Shown: positions 40,721-51,463, numbered from the stretch's first letter. The stretch is DNA of 64,000 nt from Kluyveromyces lactis (GCF_000002515.2 NC_006039.1:186001-250000); one strand, 5' to 3'. Notes: a model not told the origin generated them from the letters alone. A program made the numbers and translations.

Positions 40721-41533
40721 CTACATGATGATAGGGTTATCGGATGAATTATATATAATACTACCTAAGCTAGGGTCTAGTTCAACCTTTTCTTTGAAAG
40801 AGAAATGCTCGAATTCCACTGCTGGAGTGAATTCCAATATATCTGGATGTAATTCTTTCTCGTTTTCTATGGTCCGGAGAATTTCAATTGTAGTTTGAAC
40901 ATTTCTTGCACTAGCGTAAACCACGAGATCGTCCTCTCGCTGATCATTATTCTCAGAGTAGTATTGTACTGTAATAGGAATATCGATCTTCCTGAACCAT
41001 TCGTTCAGTTTCTGTTCATTATTATATTCCTTCCTTTTCACTAATTTGATTCTAAAGAGACAAGTTTCTGTCAGTTTATTCAGATCATCGGTATTTTCTG
41101 TAAAACTGGGATTCCGCCAGTCTGATATCGGTATTTCAAAATGTACTAGCTTTCTTAGAGTTTGGCCATACCGCTGAATCTTTTCAATCTCATCATAACT
41201 TATCAACTTCTCTTTCTTGGCCTTCTCTGAAATCTCTAGTTTTTCCAGTAGCTCCCTATTGCTATGTAGAAATGTCCGCTGGTACCAGATATCATATTCT
41301 TTCTTATGCTCAGAGAGGATACGGTATGCCGATTGTAAATTATCCCATCTGTCTCGTGTGATGTTTAAGTCTGATTCATTGGATTTATCAGGATGTAACG
41401 TTAGCGATAATTTCCTGAACTGTTTGTTGATTAGAGTAGGAGTTACTGAGTTCAAATGTTCATTATCATTTACATGAATATGTAGTATTCGATAGAGGTC
41501 AACATGGTTATCTTTGACATGGGCTAAATCCAT
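40721..41533 (-). CDS. CWC23: J-domain protein, Cwc23-like splicing factor
   Basis: The 270-residue product has an N-terminal J domain (about residues 8-85) with HPDKS at its centre, so the HPD tripeptide that stimulates Hsp70 is intact; the loop before it is slightly expanded. DLYRILHI and RILSEHKKEYDIWY flank it. A charged helical middle follows, and then an RRM-like segment (about 185-235: DIPITVQYYSENN, DDLVVYASARNVQTTIEIL). A J domain plus a divergent RRM at about 280 residues is the layout of Cwc23/DNAJC17, a spliceosome disassembly factor working with Ntr1 and Prp43. It is not next to YIF1 in S. cerevisiae. Another cytosolic J protein remains possible. Confidence 0.6.
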   Translation of the reverse strand: MDLAHVKDNHVDLYRILHIHVNDNEHLNSVTPTLINKQFRKLSLTLHPDKSNESDLNITRDRWDNLQSAYRILSEHKKEYDIWYQRTFLHSNRELLEKLEISEKAKKEKLISYDEIEKIQRYGQTLRKLVHFEIPISDWRNPSFTENTDDLNKLTETCLFRIKLVKRKEYNNEQKLNEWFRKIDIPITVQYYSENNDQREDDLVVYASARNVQTTIEILRTIENEKELHPDILEFTPAVEFEHFSFKEKVELDPSLGSIIYNSSDNPIIM

Positions 41534-41813
41534 ATGTTACTGAGCTTCTTTGTCTCTGTTGACCTTGCCTTATTGGATATTTCGAGATTTATTTATCCGT
41601 AACACCTTTCCTAGATACTTCTGTTTCACTTTTTTTTATCTTACATAGATGATTTTATGTACCTAACGATAAAACAAGGCTCCCTAAGTCCAACGCATGG
41701 TCCAAGAGGGTACAATCACTGTTAAGTTTTTATTGGCATGTAGAGAAGCATATATTGCTGTAAAGATTCTTGTAACTATTTATGGATTGATCTTAAGTAC
41801 ATTTTCTCATATT

Positions 41814-42731
41814 TCAACCCATCAACCACATTAACACGCTTTGCCAAAAGAACCCATAAACAAATAGAAAATAATTGACCTTCTTTACTGTTCCCTTCTT
41901 GAATGAAAAGTCTGCGCTGTTTCCCATATCCGCAAATAAGTTAAACTTAATAGATCTTAGTAAGAATACACCAAACGCAACGAACAGATATAGTTTTGCA
42001 AGACGATTTAACCATATGAAAGAAGCTGGAAAAAACATGGAAAAGATCAATGGAACAAACTTATACCCCACGTAGCATGTTAATTCTACCAAAGAAGTAA
42101 CAGGTGATGTGGTGTTACTGACTAAAAGATATAATCCCAGCCTTAGTATTATTAAATCCAATAAGAAAAAAGCTAATGTCGATGAGAGTTTGAAGTAAAG
42201 GTTTTCAGGATCAAAGGATCCGTTTAATCCTTGTGTGACATTCCATGCCAAGATATAGGTCACTAGCCCCATTACAGGAATGTATAAATCAGGTGAGTTC
42301 ACATCAATCCTAGGAGGTTGGAAAGAATTCGACGAGTCCGGTATACGTTGCCAATTTTTCTGTAGAAACGGGACAGTGATTAATTTAAACTTGTGAAAAA
42401 CATACGAGTTAGACACCTGGAAGTAATGTGCAACACTTGAGTTCGTAGCACCGGTTGCCTTAGACATCGTTTCTTGGAATTGACTGATATTCTCTTGGCC
42501 CACAAACTGGTTGAATGCAGTTTGACCAAATTGGAATGCCATATTCGTACTGGCTGAAGGCAAGTAAGAGCCGTTCTGCTGCTGCTGCTGCTGTGGTGTT
42601 TGTGGACCTAAACTTGGCTGTTGCATCCCATACTGCTTACCTGTTGCCGAAATATTTTTGCCTTTACCAGCGGCAGCCATACCAACATTGCTGTCACTTC
42701 CGATTTCACTGTAATAAGGATTATACGACAT
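41814..42731 (-). CDS. YIF1: Yif1, Golgi membrane protein of the Yip1 complex
   Basis: Yif1 pairs with Yip1 and Yos1 in COPII vesicle formation and fusion between ER and Golgi and binds Ypt GTPases. The frame runs up to a GTG at 42743, but the first ATG at 42731 gives MSYNPYYSEIG, matching the MSYNPYA start of S. cerevisiae Yif1, and 305 residues (314 there). A soluble head with a run of six glutamines (near residue 50) leads to FGQTAFNQFVGQE and then FKLITVPFLQKNWQRIP. About five membrane segments fill the C-terminal half (PVMGLVTYILAWNVTQGL, LAFFLLDLIILRLGLYLL). It is divergent from POL2, as in S. cerevisiae. Confidence 0.95.
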   Translation of the reverse strand: MSYNPYYSEIGSDSNVGMAAAGKGKNISATGKQYGMQQPSLGPQTPQQQQQQNGSYLPSASTNMAFQFGQTAFNQFVGQENISQFQETMSKATGATNSSVAHYFQVSNSYVFHKFKLITVPFLQKNWQRIPDSSNSFQPPRIDVNSPDLYIPVMGLVTYILAWNVTQGLNGSFDPENLYFKLSSTLAFFLLDLIILRLGLYLLVSNTTSPVTSLVELTCYVGYKFVPLIFSMFFPASFIWLNRLAKLYLFVAFGVFLLRSIKFNLFADMGNSADFSFKKGTVKKVNYFLFVYGFFWQSVLMWLMG

Positions 42732-42965
42732 CTCCCAAGGCACCGCTTCAACAGATATTTTTAAGGAATGAAATTGTCGCTAACACTCCTAACAAACAAA
42801 TTAGGCTGCTAAATCATAAAAAATCCGCTAGTGAAATATCCATGGCCATATTCATAAAGAACATCTATGGATCTTATCCAAAAAACATATTCCTTTAATT
42901 GAAAGATGTTTTGTCTTTTCCAAGAAGAGTACGGATTATTTTACGTCACATGACCAAAAACTATG

Positions 42966-42972
42966 TTACCCG
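42966..42972 (+). promoter_or_regulatory. Reb1-type site in the YIF1-POL2 promoter
   Basis: TTACCCG lies 302 bp before the POL2 ATG and 235 bp before the YIF1 ATG. It could organise the nucleosome-free region of both genes. Confidence 0.5.
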
Positions 42973-43068
42973 TATTTTGGAATCTCACTTTTCGAAGAAA
43001 TGCTTGTAGGGATCAGGGTTTTGTGAAAGAAACACGTTAAATCCAGGCAGTATGGAAAAAAAAACTTA

Positions 43069-43074
43069 ACGCGT
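43069..43074. promoter_or_regulatory. MluI cell-cycle box upstream of POL2
   Basis: ACGCGT lies 200 bp before the POL2 ATG. POL2 in S. cerevisiae is one of the DNA synthesis genes controlled by MBF at G1/S, so the function and distance fit. Confidence 0.6.
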
Positions 43075-43273
43075 CTTATACTCATGTGAGATGAGATATA
43101 AGATGTAACATACGGCTAGCCCAAGAAGATCACAACAATAGGTGAATACCCTTTCTTCAACTGTACTAAAGGGTTCCAATCTCTGCAACTCTGTTATCTT
43201 AACTTCAATTTGTGGAGCTAGAAGATCAGGAGTGAAGCGAATAACTTTATAGCTGCAGACAAAGGGATCGAGA

Positions 43274-46200
43274 ATGTCTGCTTTCAAAGGTTCGACGACA
43301 GCCAAGTTTGTTGGAAGAGGTAATGAATACCCCACACAAGCGAACTCGTTTGCTCAAGTAGCTCAACAGCTGTTGAACTCAAAAAAAGTGGATGAAATTG
43401 ACGAGATGATGGGGTTTCCAAGGTTTATACCGTCCCCTGCTCTCTCCGATTCGAAAGTTGGTTGGTTAAGTAACATGCATCCAACGATAATATCGCAAGA
43501 AATGCTAGAAGAGGAAGGAAACTTACACTCTGCTACAGTATCTGGTATCTCTGGTGTTGATTTTTATTTCATAGATGAAGAAGGTGGTTCTTTTAAAACT
43601 ACAGTGACATACGATCCATACTTCTTCGTATCCTGCACTGACGAGACCAGGATTCATGATATTGAGGAGTACTTGAAGAAAACTTTAGAGCAGTGTATCA
43701 AGAAAGTTGAATTAGTTCTCAAGGATGATTTGGCTATGAATAATCATCTTGTAGGTTTGAAAAAACATCTTATAAAATTGTCATTTAGTAACAGTAACCA
43801 ACTGTTTGAAGCCAGGAGAATATTAAGACCAATTCTTAAGATAAACGAGGATGAAAATGGGAAAAAAGATATTTATAACACAGGATCAGACTACTCGACG
43901 CGAGATGTGAAAACTTTAATCGAGGATATTAGAGAGTATGATGTCCCATACCATGTACGCGTATCCATTGATAAAAATATTCGTGTCGGTAAGTGGTATG
44001 CTGTGTCCGCCCAAGGGCTGGTCGAATTGGAAGAAAAAGTGACATTCGCCGATCCAGTCGTCCTAGCATTTGATATCGAAACTACTAAAGCACCTTTGAA
44101 GTTTCCCGACTCTGCTATTGATCAAATCATGATGATCTCTTACATGATTGATGGAGAAGGTTTCCTCATTACGAACAGAGAGATTATTTCAGAAGATATA
44201 GAAGATTTTGAATATACTCCAAAAGATGAGTACAAAGGACAATTTGCCATATTTAATGAGCCTGATGAAATGGCCCTACTGCAAAGATTTTTTGAGCATA
44301 TCAGGGACGTACGACCCACTGTCATTTCTACTTTTAACGGTGACTTCTTTGATTGGCCTTTTGTAGAAAATAGAGCTAAGTTTCATGGTTTGAACATGTT
44401 TGATGAAATTGGTTTCGCTCCAGATTCGGAAGGAGAATACAAATCCAGTTACTGTACTCATATGGACTGCTTTAGGTGGGTTAAGCGTGATTCCTATCTA
44501 CCACAGGGTTCCCAGGGTCTAAAGGCAGTCACCCAAGCTAAACTTGGCTACAACCCACTAGAATTAGATCCAGAATTAATGACACCTTATGCTTATGAAA
44601 AACCGCAGATTCTCTCCGAATATTCAGTTTCAGATGCTGTTGCAACGTACTACCTTTATATGAAATATGTTCACCCATTCATTTTTTCGCTATGTACCAT
44701 TATTCCACTAAATCCAGATGAGGTGCTAAGAAAAGGTACTGGTACATTGTGTGAAATGCTTTTAATGGTTCAAGCATATCAAAATAGTGTTTTGCTACCG
44801 AACAAGCACACCGATCCTATAGAAAGATTTTATGATGGACACTTACTTGAGTCGGAAACTTACGTTGGTGGGCATGTTGAATCGTTAGAAGCAGGTGTAT
44901 TTCGCAGCGATTTGAAGAACGATTTTAAGATAGATCCTACGGTAATTGACATCCTTCTTGAGGATCTACCATATGCGCTAAAGTTCTGTATTGAAGTTGA
45001 AAACAATGGGAACATGGAAGATGTCACAAACTTCGAAGAAATCAAGCAACAAATTACAGCACAGTTAACAGACTTAAAAATAAACAACAAAAGAAATGAG
45101 CTTCCTCTTATTTATCATGTTGATGTGGCATCAATGTACCCAAATATTATGACCACCAATAGGTTACAACCAGATAGTATGAAAGATGAAAAGGACTGTG
45201 CTAGTTGTGATTTCAATAGACCAGGTAAATCATGTGATCGAAGACTTAAATGGGCTTGGAGAGGTGAATTTTTCCCTGCTAAAATGGATGAATACGGCAT
45301 GGTAAAACGTGCATTACAGAATGAATTATTTCCCAATAAAAATCCTAAATCTAAGAAACAGTTCTTAACTTTTGAGGAGCTTAGTTACTCTGATCAAGTC
45401 AGTCACATTAAAAAGAGATTGACTGATTACTCTAGGAAAGTGTATCACAGAGTAAAAGTTACTGAAACCGTTGAAAGAGAGGCAATCGTATGTCAAAGGG
45501 AAAATCCTTTCTATGTCAACACCGTGAGATCCTTCAGAGATAGAAGATATGAGTTCAAAGGGCTAGCTAAGTTATGGAAAGGAAAACTATCTAAAATCAA
45601 ACCAGATGACGTACATTCGAAGGATGAGGCTAAAAAAATGATTGTCCTGTATGATTCTCTTCAATTAGCGCACAAAGTCATTCTTAACTCATTTTACGGC
45701 TATGTGATGAGAAAGGGTTCGCGATGGTACTCGATGGAAATGGCTGGTATTACATGTTTGACAGGTGCAAACATTATTCAAATGGCCAGATCCGTGGTTG
45801 AAAGAATTGGAAGACCGTTAGAATTAGACACCGATGGTATTTGGTGTATCCTTCCTAAGAGTTTTCCGGAAAATTTTGAAATCAAGCTGCGCAACGGCAA
45901 GAAACTATTTCTTTCGTATCCTTGTTCGATGCTTAACTATAAAGTTCATCAAAAATACACTAATCATCAATATCAAGACCTCGTCGACCCTATGAAGTTC
46001 AAATACCAAACAAAAAGTGATAATTCCATTTTCTTTGAAGTCGATGGACCATATAAAGCAATGATACTGCCAACTTCCAAAGAAGAAGGTAAAGGTATCA
46101 AGAAGAGATATGCTGTGTTCAACGAAGATGGTTCATTGGCTGAACTAAAAGGTTTCGAACTAAAAAGAAGAGGTGAACTACAATTAATCAAAAATTTCCA

Positions 46201-49200
46201 GAGTGATATTTTCAAGTTATTCCTGGAAGGAACAACCTTAGAGTCATGTTACGCTGCAGTAGCAACAGTTGCTAATAGATGGCTTGATGTATTAGATTCT
46301 AAGGGTGCAATGCTCGAAACTGAAGATCTTATTGAACTGATTTGTGAGAATAAAAGTATGTCAAAAACATTAAAGGAGTATCAGGGACAAAAGTCAACTT
46401 CCATTACCACCGCAAGAAGGCTCGGTGAATTTTTGGGGGAAGCAATGGTTAAAGACGCAGGCTTACAGTGTAAGTTTATTATCAGTTCCAAACCACATAA
46501 TGCACCGGTGACAGAAAGGGCTATTCCTGTTGCTATATTTTCTTCCGATCTTCATGTTAAGCGCACATTTTTAAGGAGATGGTTATTGGACTCAAGTCTC
46601 AATGACTTTGATCCAAGGGCTATTATCGATTGGGACTATTATAGAGAAAGATTGGCTTCTGTTGTTCAAAAAATTATCACAATACCGGCAGCATTACAAA
46701 ACATTAAAAACCCTGTACCCCGTGTTGAACATCCTGATTGGTTAAGAAAGAAAATTGCTGTTAGTGAAGATAAATTCAAACAGACTTCCTTGAATCGTTT
46801 CTTCAAATCTACCAAAGCTCCACCTGAAGTCAAAGATATAGAAGACTCTTTTGATGAACATTCCGCGAATAAATCACGTATCGCTAAGGTCACGTACAAG
46901 AGAAAGAGCAAAAGACGTAATGGGGATACAGCACTAGAAGAAGAGTCTTTGCTGCTACCCTCTGAAATGCCTCCGATGTTAGATGATTATGTGGGCTGGT
47001 TACAATATCAAAAAACCAAATGGAAGATCCAGCATATTGATCGAAAGAAAAGAGAAAAGCTATTTGGTAAAACTTCACGAGCATCTGATCGGTCTGCTTT
47101 GGGCAATTTGATAAGAAAGCACGTTGAATCATATGCAGATAAAAGCTGGGAAATTTTACAATGTAAACCGTCCATCGATTTAGGTGTCGTAGAAATTTAT
47201 GCTTTAATCGATAGGAAAATCCAATTGCTGAAAGTAAACATTCCCAAAACTGTACTCATGAACTTCAAGACGGAGAATTTCCCCTCGGGAGGGATTGAAA
47301 ACTGTATCGTCGAAAAGTCCAACGCGGAACTGCCTAACGTGAAAGGCATCAACAATGAAAGCAGTAGTCAATTGTTTAAACTGACAATGTCAGAAGATAC
47401 CTATTTCAACGAAGTTAATAAAGCATCAAGCGTATTGAACAACGAGAATGTTTTGGGAATATACGAGAGCTCAATTTCTTCGAATGAAAGAGTCATAATG
47501 CGGCTAGGGACGTGTATTCAATTCAGCTCTGAAAAAATGGGTGCGCTAGGAAAAGGTTTACAGAACGGTTTTCATATGAAGAATTTACATCCTGTTGAAG
47601 CAGATAGATATCTCCAAAGGTTTGACCTTGATATTGCCTACCTTCTACATTTTGTAACAGATATCGGCTATGAATTCTATTTCTTGTATAAAGCATGGGA
47701 AGATGTGGTAGAAATATTTGTGCTGAAACCAAGCACTCATGCTCAAGAAGTTTCTAATAAAGCTATAGAATCTCTTTACAACGAGATATACGAGAAAAAG
47801 TTCGAAAAGCTCGATAAATACTATGACTTAATCAAGATAAACAAGAACGTTTCGTTTAACGTGAATGATTATACTGAACTAAAGCGTTTACTGAAGGACC
47901 TTTCAAAGATGCTGCAAAATATTAAGGAAGAAAAAGGATCTCACACAATGGTGATTCTACAATCTCCATATACCCATAGAGTTGCTAAATTGTTGCAGCC
48001 TTTGAATGCCTTCCCTGTTGTTGAAATAGCTACTGCTGAAACACATTTGCCAGCTTTGAACTGGCAGGGACAATTAATGAGGAAAGCGGTCAATCACATA
48101 TTGTCTCTTGGTTCTTGGATCTCAAATTTGATTACTCTCTCAAAATACAGCAACATTCCAATATGTAACCTCAAAGTCGATAATCTCGGATACATTATCG
48201 ATTTGATGTACGCTCGCCAGTTGAAAAAGAACAACATCGTTCTATGGTGGAATGATAAATCGCCGTTGCCTGACCACGGTGGCGTTGAAAGAGATTTTGA
48301 CCCACGGAAAGCGGAGCTCATGACTGATTTGGTGTTCCCTATTATGAATAACCCTGATATCTATGATGACGTTATCTTCGAAATTAGTGTCTATAACTCT
48401 GTTGTGAACACTGTTTTGAGCAGCACCATGTTGAACGAGGCTGAAGGTACAGACCTTGCCCAAAATTCGACATCTAAGGAAGAATCCTTCGGTTTTGTTG
48501 AAGATTCTTTCTCTTCTTCGGCCTTGTCAGTGCTTCGCGCACTGTTGAAAGAGCTTTGGGATGATGCCTTAGGTGATAATATCACGGCTGACTCATTAGT
48601 ACACGCATTTATAGGATGGGTGTATAACCCTGACGCGAAATTATTCGATTATGCTTTGAGATATCACATCCATACTCTCACTCAAAAGGCCGTGTTACAG
48701 TTGATCAATGAATTTAAGCTGGCAGGATCATCTCTCATCTTCGCAGACAGAAACAAACTGTTAATCAAAACTCAGAAGCGTTCCGTTGAGAATTCTTACG
48801 CCTATGGGCAGTATCTCATGAAAGCGATCAGATCTAAACCAATGTTTGCCTATCTAGACTTGAAAATTGATAGATATTGGGATGTCCTGATTTGGATGGA
48901 TAAGTATAATTATGGTGGTAGAGCATGTCTACAGATTGAAGATAAAGAAGTTCAGAGTTTCCAGGCTTATTCTCATTGGCATATAAAGGATTTCTTACCT
49001 GCAATTTATCAGCAAGAGTTTGATGATTGGTTAGTAGTCATACTGGATAGTATGGTTAAGACAAAGGAAGCCTATCATGAGCGAAATGCATCCACACAAA
49101 GATTAACCCAATTACCAAAGAATACACTGGCTGATAGTGACGTAGATAGTCAAACTGACTCTCTAGGCGGTTTTACCCATAATTTTTCAAAAGCTCTCAT

Positions 49201-49831
49201 CAAAAGAGCAGAGAAACTTTACAAGAACCAACAGGAATATATTCTTGATCCTAACTTCGGCAAGGATTATCTATCTCCCACAATTCCTGGGTCGCATCTA
49301 GTTGTGAAAAATCCGCTTCTTGAGTTGGTCAAATACTTATCACATATTTTATCACTTTCCAGTAATCATTTATTAGAAGGAAGGGCGCTAAGGAAAGAAC
49401 TCCTAAAGACATTTGAAATACGCGAATTCGACAGATTAGCTGAATTCAAGGATCCAAGTACATCTTTTGTGATCCCTAGCTTCATATGTGAGCATTGTTC
49501 TTATATATCAGATATTGATATTTGCAGAGAAAGTATGGAACGAGTCTTCATATGCCAGAGCTGCAACAGATCCTTGAATAAAAATCTCATTGAAGAGCAT
49601 GTGATCGAACGACTTCAAGCCCAAGTTGCATCGTTTATTACCCAAGATGTTAAGTGCAATAAATGTCATAAGATCAAAGAGGATGCAATGTCACCTTATT
49701 GTCCATGTTCAGGAAAATGGGAACTTGCCGTATCTAAGGAATCTTTCATGGCACAGTTACAAATTTTCAAGAACTTGGCGGAAAGCTTTGACTTTAGAAC
49801 ATTGAAAGAAACTTTGAATGATTTCTTATAG
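43274..49831 (+). CDS. POL2: Pol2, catalytic subunit of DNA polymerase epsilon
   Basis: Pol epsilon is the main leading-strand replicase and part of the CMG helicase assembly. The 2185-residue product (2222 in S. cerevisiae) is intact. The proofreading exonuclease has FDIETT with D267 and E269 and the STFNGDFFDWPFV motif. The polymerase has motif A DVASMYPNI (D617) and motif C DTDGIW (D852, D854). The iron-sulphur CysX cysteines are C642, C645, C654 and C740. A PCNA-binding PIP box, QTSLNRFF, starts at Q1170. A second, inactive polymerase-exonuclease fold follows and is needed for viability in S. cerevisiae. Two zinc modules close the chain, beginning CEHC at C2072 and CNKC at C2128. ORC5 follows in tandem. 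Confidence 0.98.
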   Translation: MSAFKGSTTAKFVGRGNEYPTQANSFAQVAQQLLNSKKVDEIDEMMGFPRFIPSPALSDSKVGWLSNMHPTIISQEMLEEEGNLHSATVSGISGVDFYFIDEEGGSFKTTVTYDPYFFVSCTDETRIHDIEEYLKKTLEQCIKKVELVLKDDLAMNNHLVGLKKHLIKLSFSNSNQLFEARRILRPILKINEDENGKKDIYNTGSDYSTRDVKTLIEDIREYDVPYHVRVSIDKNIRVGKWYAVSAQGLVELEEKVTFADPVVLAFDIETTKAPLKFPDSAIDQIMMISYMIDGEGFLITNREIISEDIEDFEYTPKDEYKGQFAIFNEPDEMALLQRFFEHIRDVRPTVISTFNGDFFDWPFVENRAKFHGLNMFDEIGFAPDSEGEYKSSYCTHMDCFRWVKRDSYLPQGSQGLKAVTQAKLGYNPLELDPELMTPYAYEKPQILSEYSVSDAVATYYLYMKYVHPFIFSLCTIIPLNPDEVLRKGTGTLCEMLLMVQAYQNSVLLPNKHTDPIERFYDGHLLESETYVGGHVESLEAGVFRSDLKNDFKIDPTVIDILLEDLPYALKFCIEVENNGNMEDVTNFEEIKQQITAQLTDLKINNKRNELPLIYHVDVASMYPNIMTTNRLQPDSMKDEKDCASCDFNRPGKSCDRRLKWAWRGEFFPAKMDEYGMVKRALQNELFPNKNPKSKKQFLTFEELSYSDQVSHIKKRLTDYSRKVYHRVKVTETVEREAIVCQRENPFYVNTVRSFRDRRYEFKGLAKLWKGKLSKIKPDDVHSKDEAKKMIVLYDSLQLAHKVILNSFYGYVMRKGSRWYSMEMAGITCLTGANIIQMARSVVERIGRPLELDTDGIWCILPKSFPENFEIKLRNGKKLFLSYPCSMLNYKVHQKYTNHQYQDLVDPMKFKYQTKSDNSIFFEVDGPYKAMILPTSKEEGKGIKKRYAVFNEDGSLAELKGFELKRRGELQLIKNFQSDIFKLFLEGTTLESCYAAVATVANRWLDVLDSKGAMLETEDLIELICENKSMSKTLKEYQGQKSTSITTARRLGEFLGEAMVKDAGLQCKFIISSKPHNAPVTERAIPVAIFSSDLHVKRTFLRRWLLDSSLNDFDPRAIIDWDYYRERLASVVQKIITIPAALQNIKNPVPRVEHPDWLRKKIAVSEDKFKQTSLNRFFKSTKAPPEVKDIEDSFDEHSANKSRIAKVTYKRKSKRRNGDTALEEESLLLPSEMPPMLDDYVGWLQYQKTKWKIQHIDRKKREKLFGKTSRASDRSALGNLIRKHVESYADKSWEILQCKPSIDLGVVEIYALIDRKIQLLKVNIPKTVLMNFKTENFPSGGIENCIVEKSNAELPNVKGINNESSSQLFKLTMSEDTYFNEVNKASSVLNNENVLGIYESSISSNERVIMRLGTCIQFSSEKMGALGKGLQNGFHMKNLHPVEADRYLQRFDLDIAYLLHFVTDIGYEFYFLYKAWEDVVEIFVLKPSTHAQEVSNKAIESLYNEIYEKKFEKLDKYYDLIKINKNVSFNVNDYTELKRLLKDLSKMLQNIKEEKGSHTMVILQSPYTHRVAKLLQPLNAFPVVEIATAETHLPALNWQGQLMRKAVNHILSLGSWISNLITLSKYSNIPICNLKVDNLGYIIDLMYARQLKKNNIVLWWNDKSPLPDHGGVERDFDPRKAELMTDLVFPIMNNPDIYDDVIFEISVYNSVVNTVLSSTMLNEAEGTDLAQNSTSKEESFGFVEDSFSSSALSVLRALLKELWDDALGDNITADSLVHAFIGWVYNPDAKLFDYALRYHIHTLTQKAVLQLINEFKLAGSSLIFADRNKLLIKTQKRSVENSYAYGQYLMKAIRSKPMFAYLDLKIDRYWDVLIWMDKYNYGGRACLQIEDKEVQSFQAYSHWHIKDFLPAIYQQEFDDWLVVILDSMVKTKEAYHERNASTQRLTQLPKNTLADSDVDSQTDSLGGFTHNFSKALIKRAEKLYKNQQEYILDPNFGKDYLSPTIPGSHLVVKNPLLELVKYLSHILSLSSNHLLEGRALRKELLKTFEIREFDRLAEFKDPSTSFVIPSFICEHCSYISDIDICRESMERVFICQSCNRSLNKNLIEEHVIERLQAQVASFITQDVKCNKCHKIKEDAMSPYCPCSGKWELAVSKESFMAQLQIFKNLAESFDFRTLKETLNDFL

Positions 49832-50041
49832 GTTCAAGTCCCTGGCATCTGTTGTATTATCTTTTAGTCTGCTGATGTGTTTACATTTAACATTTATGAG
49901 TGTTTATGTGTTAAAATAGATCTGAAAATAAAAAATATATATACACATAAAGGAAATTGTTCTGAACTTAGCATGGTTGAATTCTTCCCACCTGAATGAA
50001 GACGCACTATGTGTTATTTACTGCGAATCAAGTGACCCAGA

Positions 50042-51463
50042 ATGGTACGACCTGATGTTAGATATAGAGAAGAACAACTAGATTTTTTGGAAGCGTTTGT
50101 CGATGCCGATCCAAAACTGAGCCCGCCAATCTTGTTCATAGAAGGGCCGCATGGAAGTGGTAAGACACATACCCTCAAGAAGTTTTTTGCTTGCAATGAA
50201 GAAATCATGAACATTTTACTACCAGCGAAAGATCTGATATATAGCAAATCCACCTGTCAGCGGTTGGCTACATGTCTGCGTCAATTGCTACTGAAACAAT
50301 TTCCTAGTGTGGAAACCACTGATCTTGATCCATTTGAAGCCGAGGACGTATATCTTTTGCAGAAATTTATCAATAAATTGTTTATCCGATTTAATCACTT
50401 GGTAGAACGCGTTAACCTTTATGTTATACTCGATGGGCTGGATGATAATTCACAGGTGAACTTGGAAACACCTACGCAACTCATGGCATTACCTGGATCT
50501 ATTCTTCCACAAGCGATGATTCAACTTCGGTTAATAATCTCGTTCTCCAAATCCTCATTCTTGTCCAATTACTCAACGTTCAAGGTTCCCACGATCTTCT
50601 TCCCCAAATATAAACCACTGGAGATTGAATATATTGTATCACAAACACCAGGTTTCTCGGATGACCCGCTGTTATTGGAAAAAATGGATGAGATAGGATG
50701 CGGAAATACAGAACAATTCAGGAGTGAAATCTTCGAAAAATATATCCATTTCCTGATAGAATCATTAATTGTATATACAGGTTATGACCCCACTGCACTG
50801 ATAGACATAATGAGAATTAAATGGAGGTGCTTTGTACGATCTTTAAATCAAGAGAACATTAAAAATACAGTACAGTTATACAAATCTAACCTGGAGCTAT
50901 TCAATAAACCTAACGAAAGACTAATACCACAAACCAGCCGTTCGGATCAAAATTCACTAAGTGGTACCGGGTCTGTTGGTTATTCAAGCCATTCTCTTTG
51001 TTTCATGGCAAAATATCTTCTAATAGCCGCATATTTGGCATCATATTTGAATCATCGGTACGACTCTAAAGTCTTCTCCAAGAAGAGTCATCTAAGGGGG
51101 GGTAGATCATCTTATGGGAGAAGAAGCAAACCAGCGAATAACCCGAGATACCTTCAACCATCAGGCTTTTCTCTTGAGAGAATGCTGGCAATTTTCCAAT
51201 CGATATACCCAGTCAGAGTTTCGAAGGAATTGTCTCCAGATTTCTTTCAAAGAGATGTTCATATGAAAGCAAATGTGGAAGTCTACGAAAACGTGTCCGA
51301 ATTGATTACTTCTCAACTTCTTACCGGTCTGAACATGCACAAATTGGGGTATCTTCACGAAAGACTTAAGTTTAAAGTTAACGTCACTTGGGATTACATA
51401 TTACTAGTGGCTGGCAGTGTTGATTTTGATATTTCAGAATATTTCAGTGATGTTGTGGAATAA
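50042..51463 (+). CDS. ORC5: Orc5, origin recognition complex subunit 5
   Basis: Orc5 is an AAA+ subunit of ORC, which marks origins and loads Mcm2-7. The 473-residue product (479 in S. cerevisiae) begins with YREEQLDFLEAFVDADP and has a Walker A motif, EGPHGSGKTHTLKKF, at about residues 33-47 with the lysine present. The Walker B-like LYVILDGLDD is at about residues 130-139. RLIISFSKSSFLSNYSTFKV corresponds to the sensor 1 strand. The C-terminal winged-helix region ends with NVTWDYILLVAGSVDFDIS. It lies 210 bp after POL2, the S. cerevisiae order. Confidence 0.96.
   Translation: MVRPDVRYREEQLDFLEAFVDADPKLSPPILFIEGPHGSGKTHTLKKFFACNEEIMNILLPAKDLIYSKSTCQRLATCLRQLLLKQFPSVETTDLDPFEAEDVYLLQKFINKLFIRFNHLVERVNLYVILDGLDDNSQVNLETPTQLMALPGSILPQAMIQLRLIISFSKSSFLSNYSTFKVPTIFFPKYKPLEIEYIVSQTPGFSDDPLLLEKMDEIGCGNTEQFRSEIFEKYIHFLIESLIVYTGYDPTALIDIMRIKWRCFVRSLNQENIKNTVQLYKSNLELFNKPNERLIPQTSRSDQNSLSGTGSVGYSSHSLCFMAKYLLIAAYLASYLNHRYDSKVFSKKSHLRGGRSSYGRRSKPANNPRYLQPSGFSLERMLAIFQSIYPVRVSKELSPDFFQRDVHMKANVEVYENVSELITSQLLTGLNMHKLGYLHERLKFKVNVTWDYILLVAGSVDFDISEYFSDVVE

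Larger units (their letters stand above)
42732..43273. other. YIF1-POL2 divergent promoter
   Basis: This 542-bp divergent promoter contains a Reb1 site (42966-42972) and an MCB (43069-43074). A minus-strand frame (43066-43335) overlaps the POL2 start but begins at GTG and has no ATG, so it is not called. Confidence 0.6.

Noticed and set aside
43066-43335. Minus-strand 89-codon frame overlapping the POL2 start, with a membrane-like tail
   Set aside because: It begins at GTG, has no ATG, overlaps POL2 coding sequence and includes its promoter MCB.
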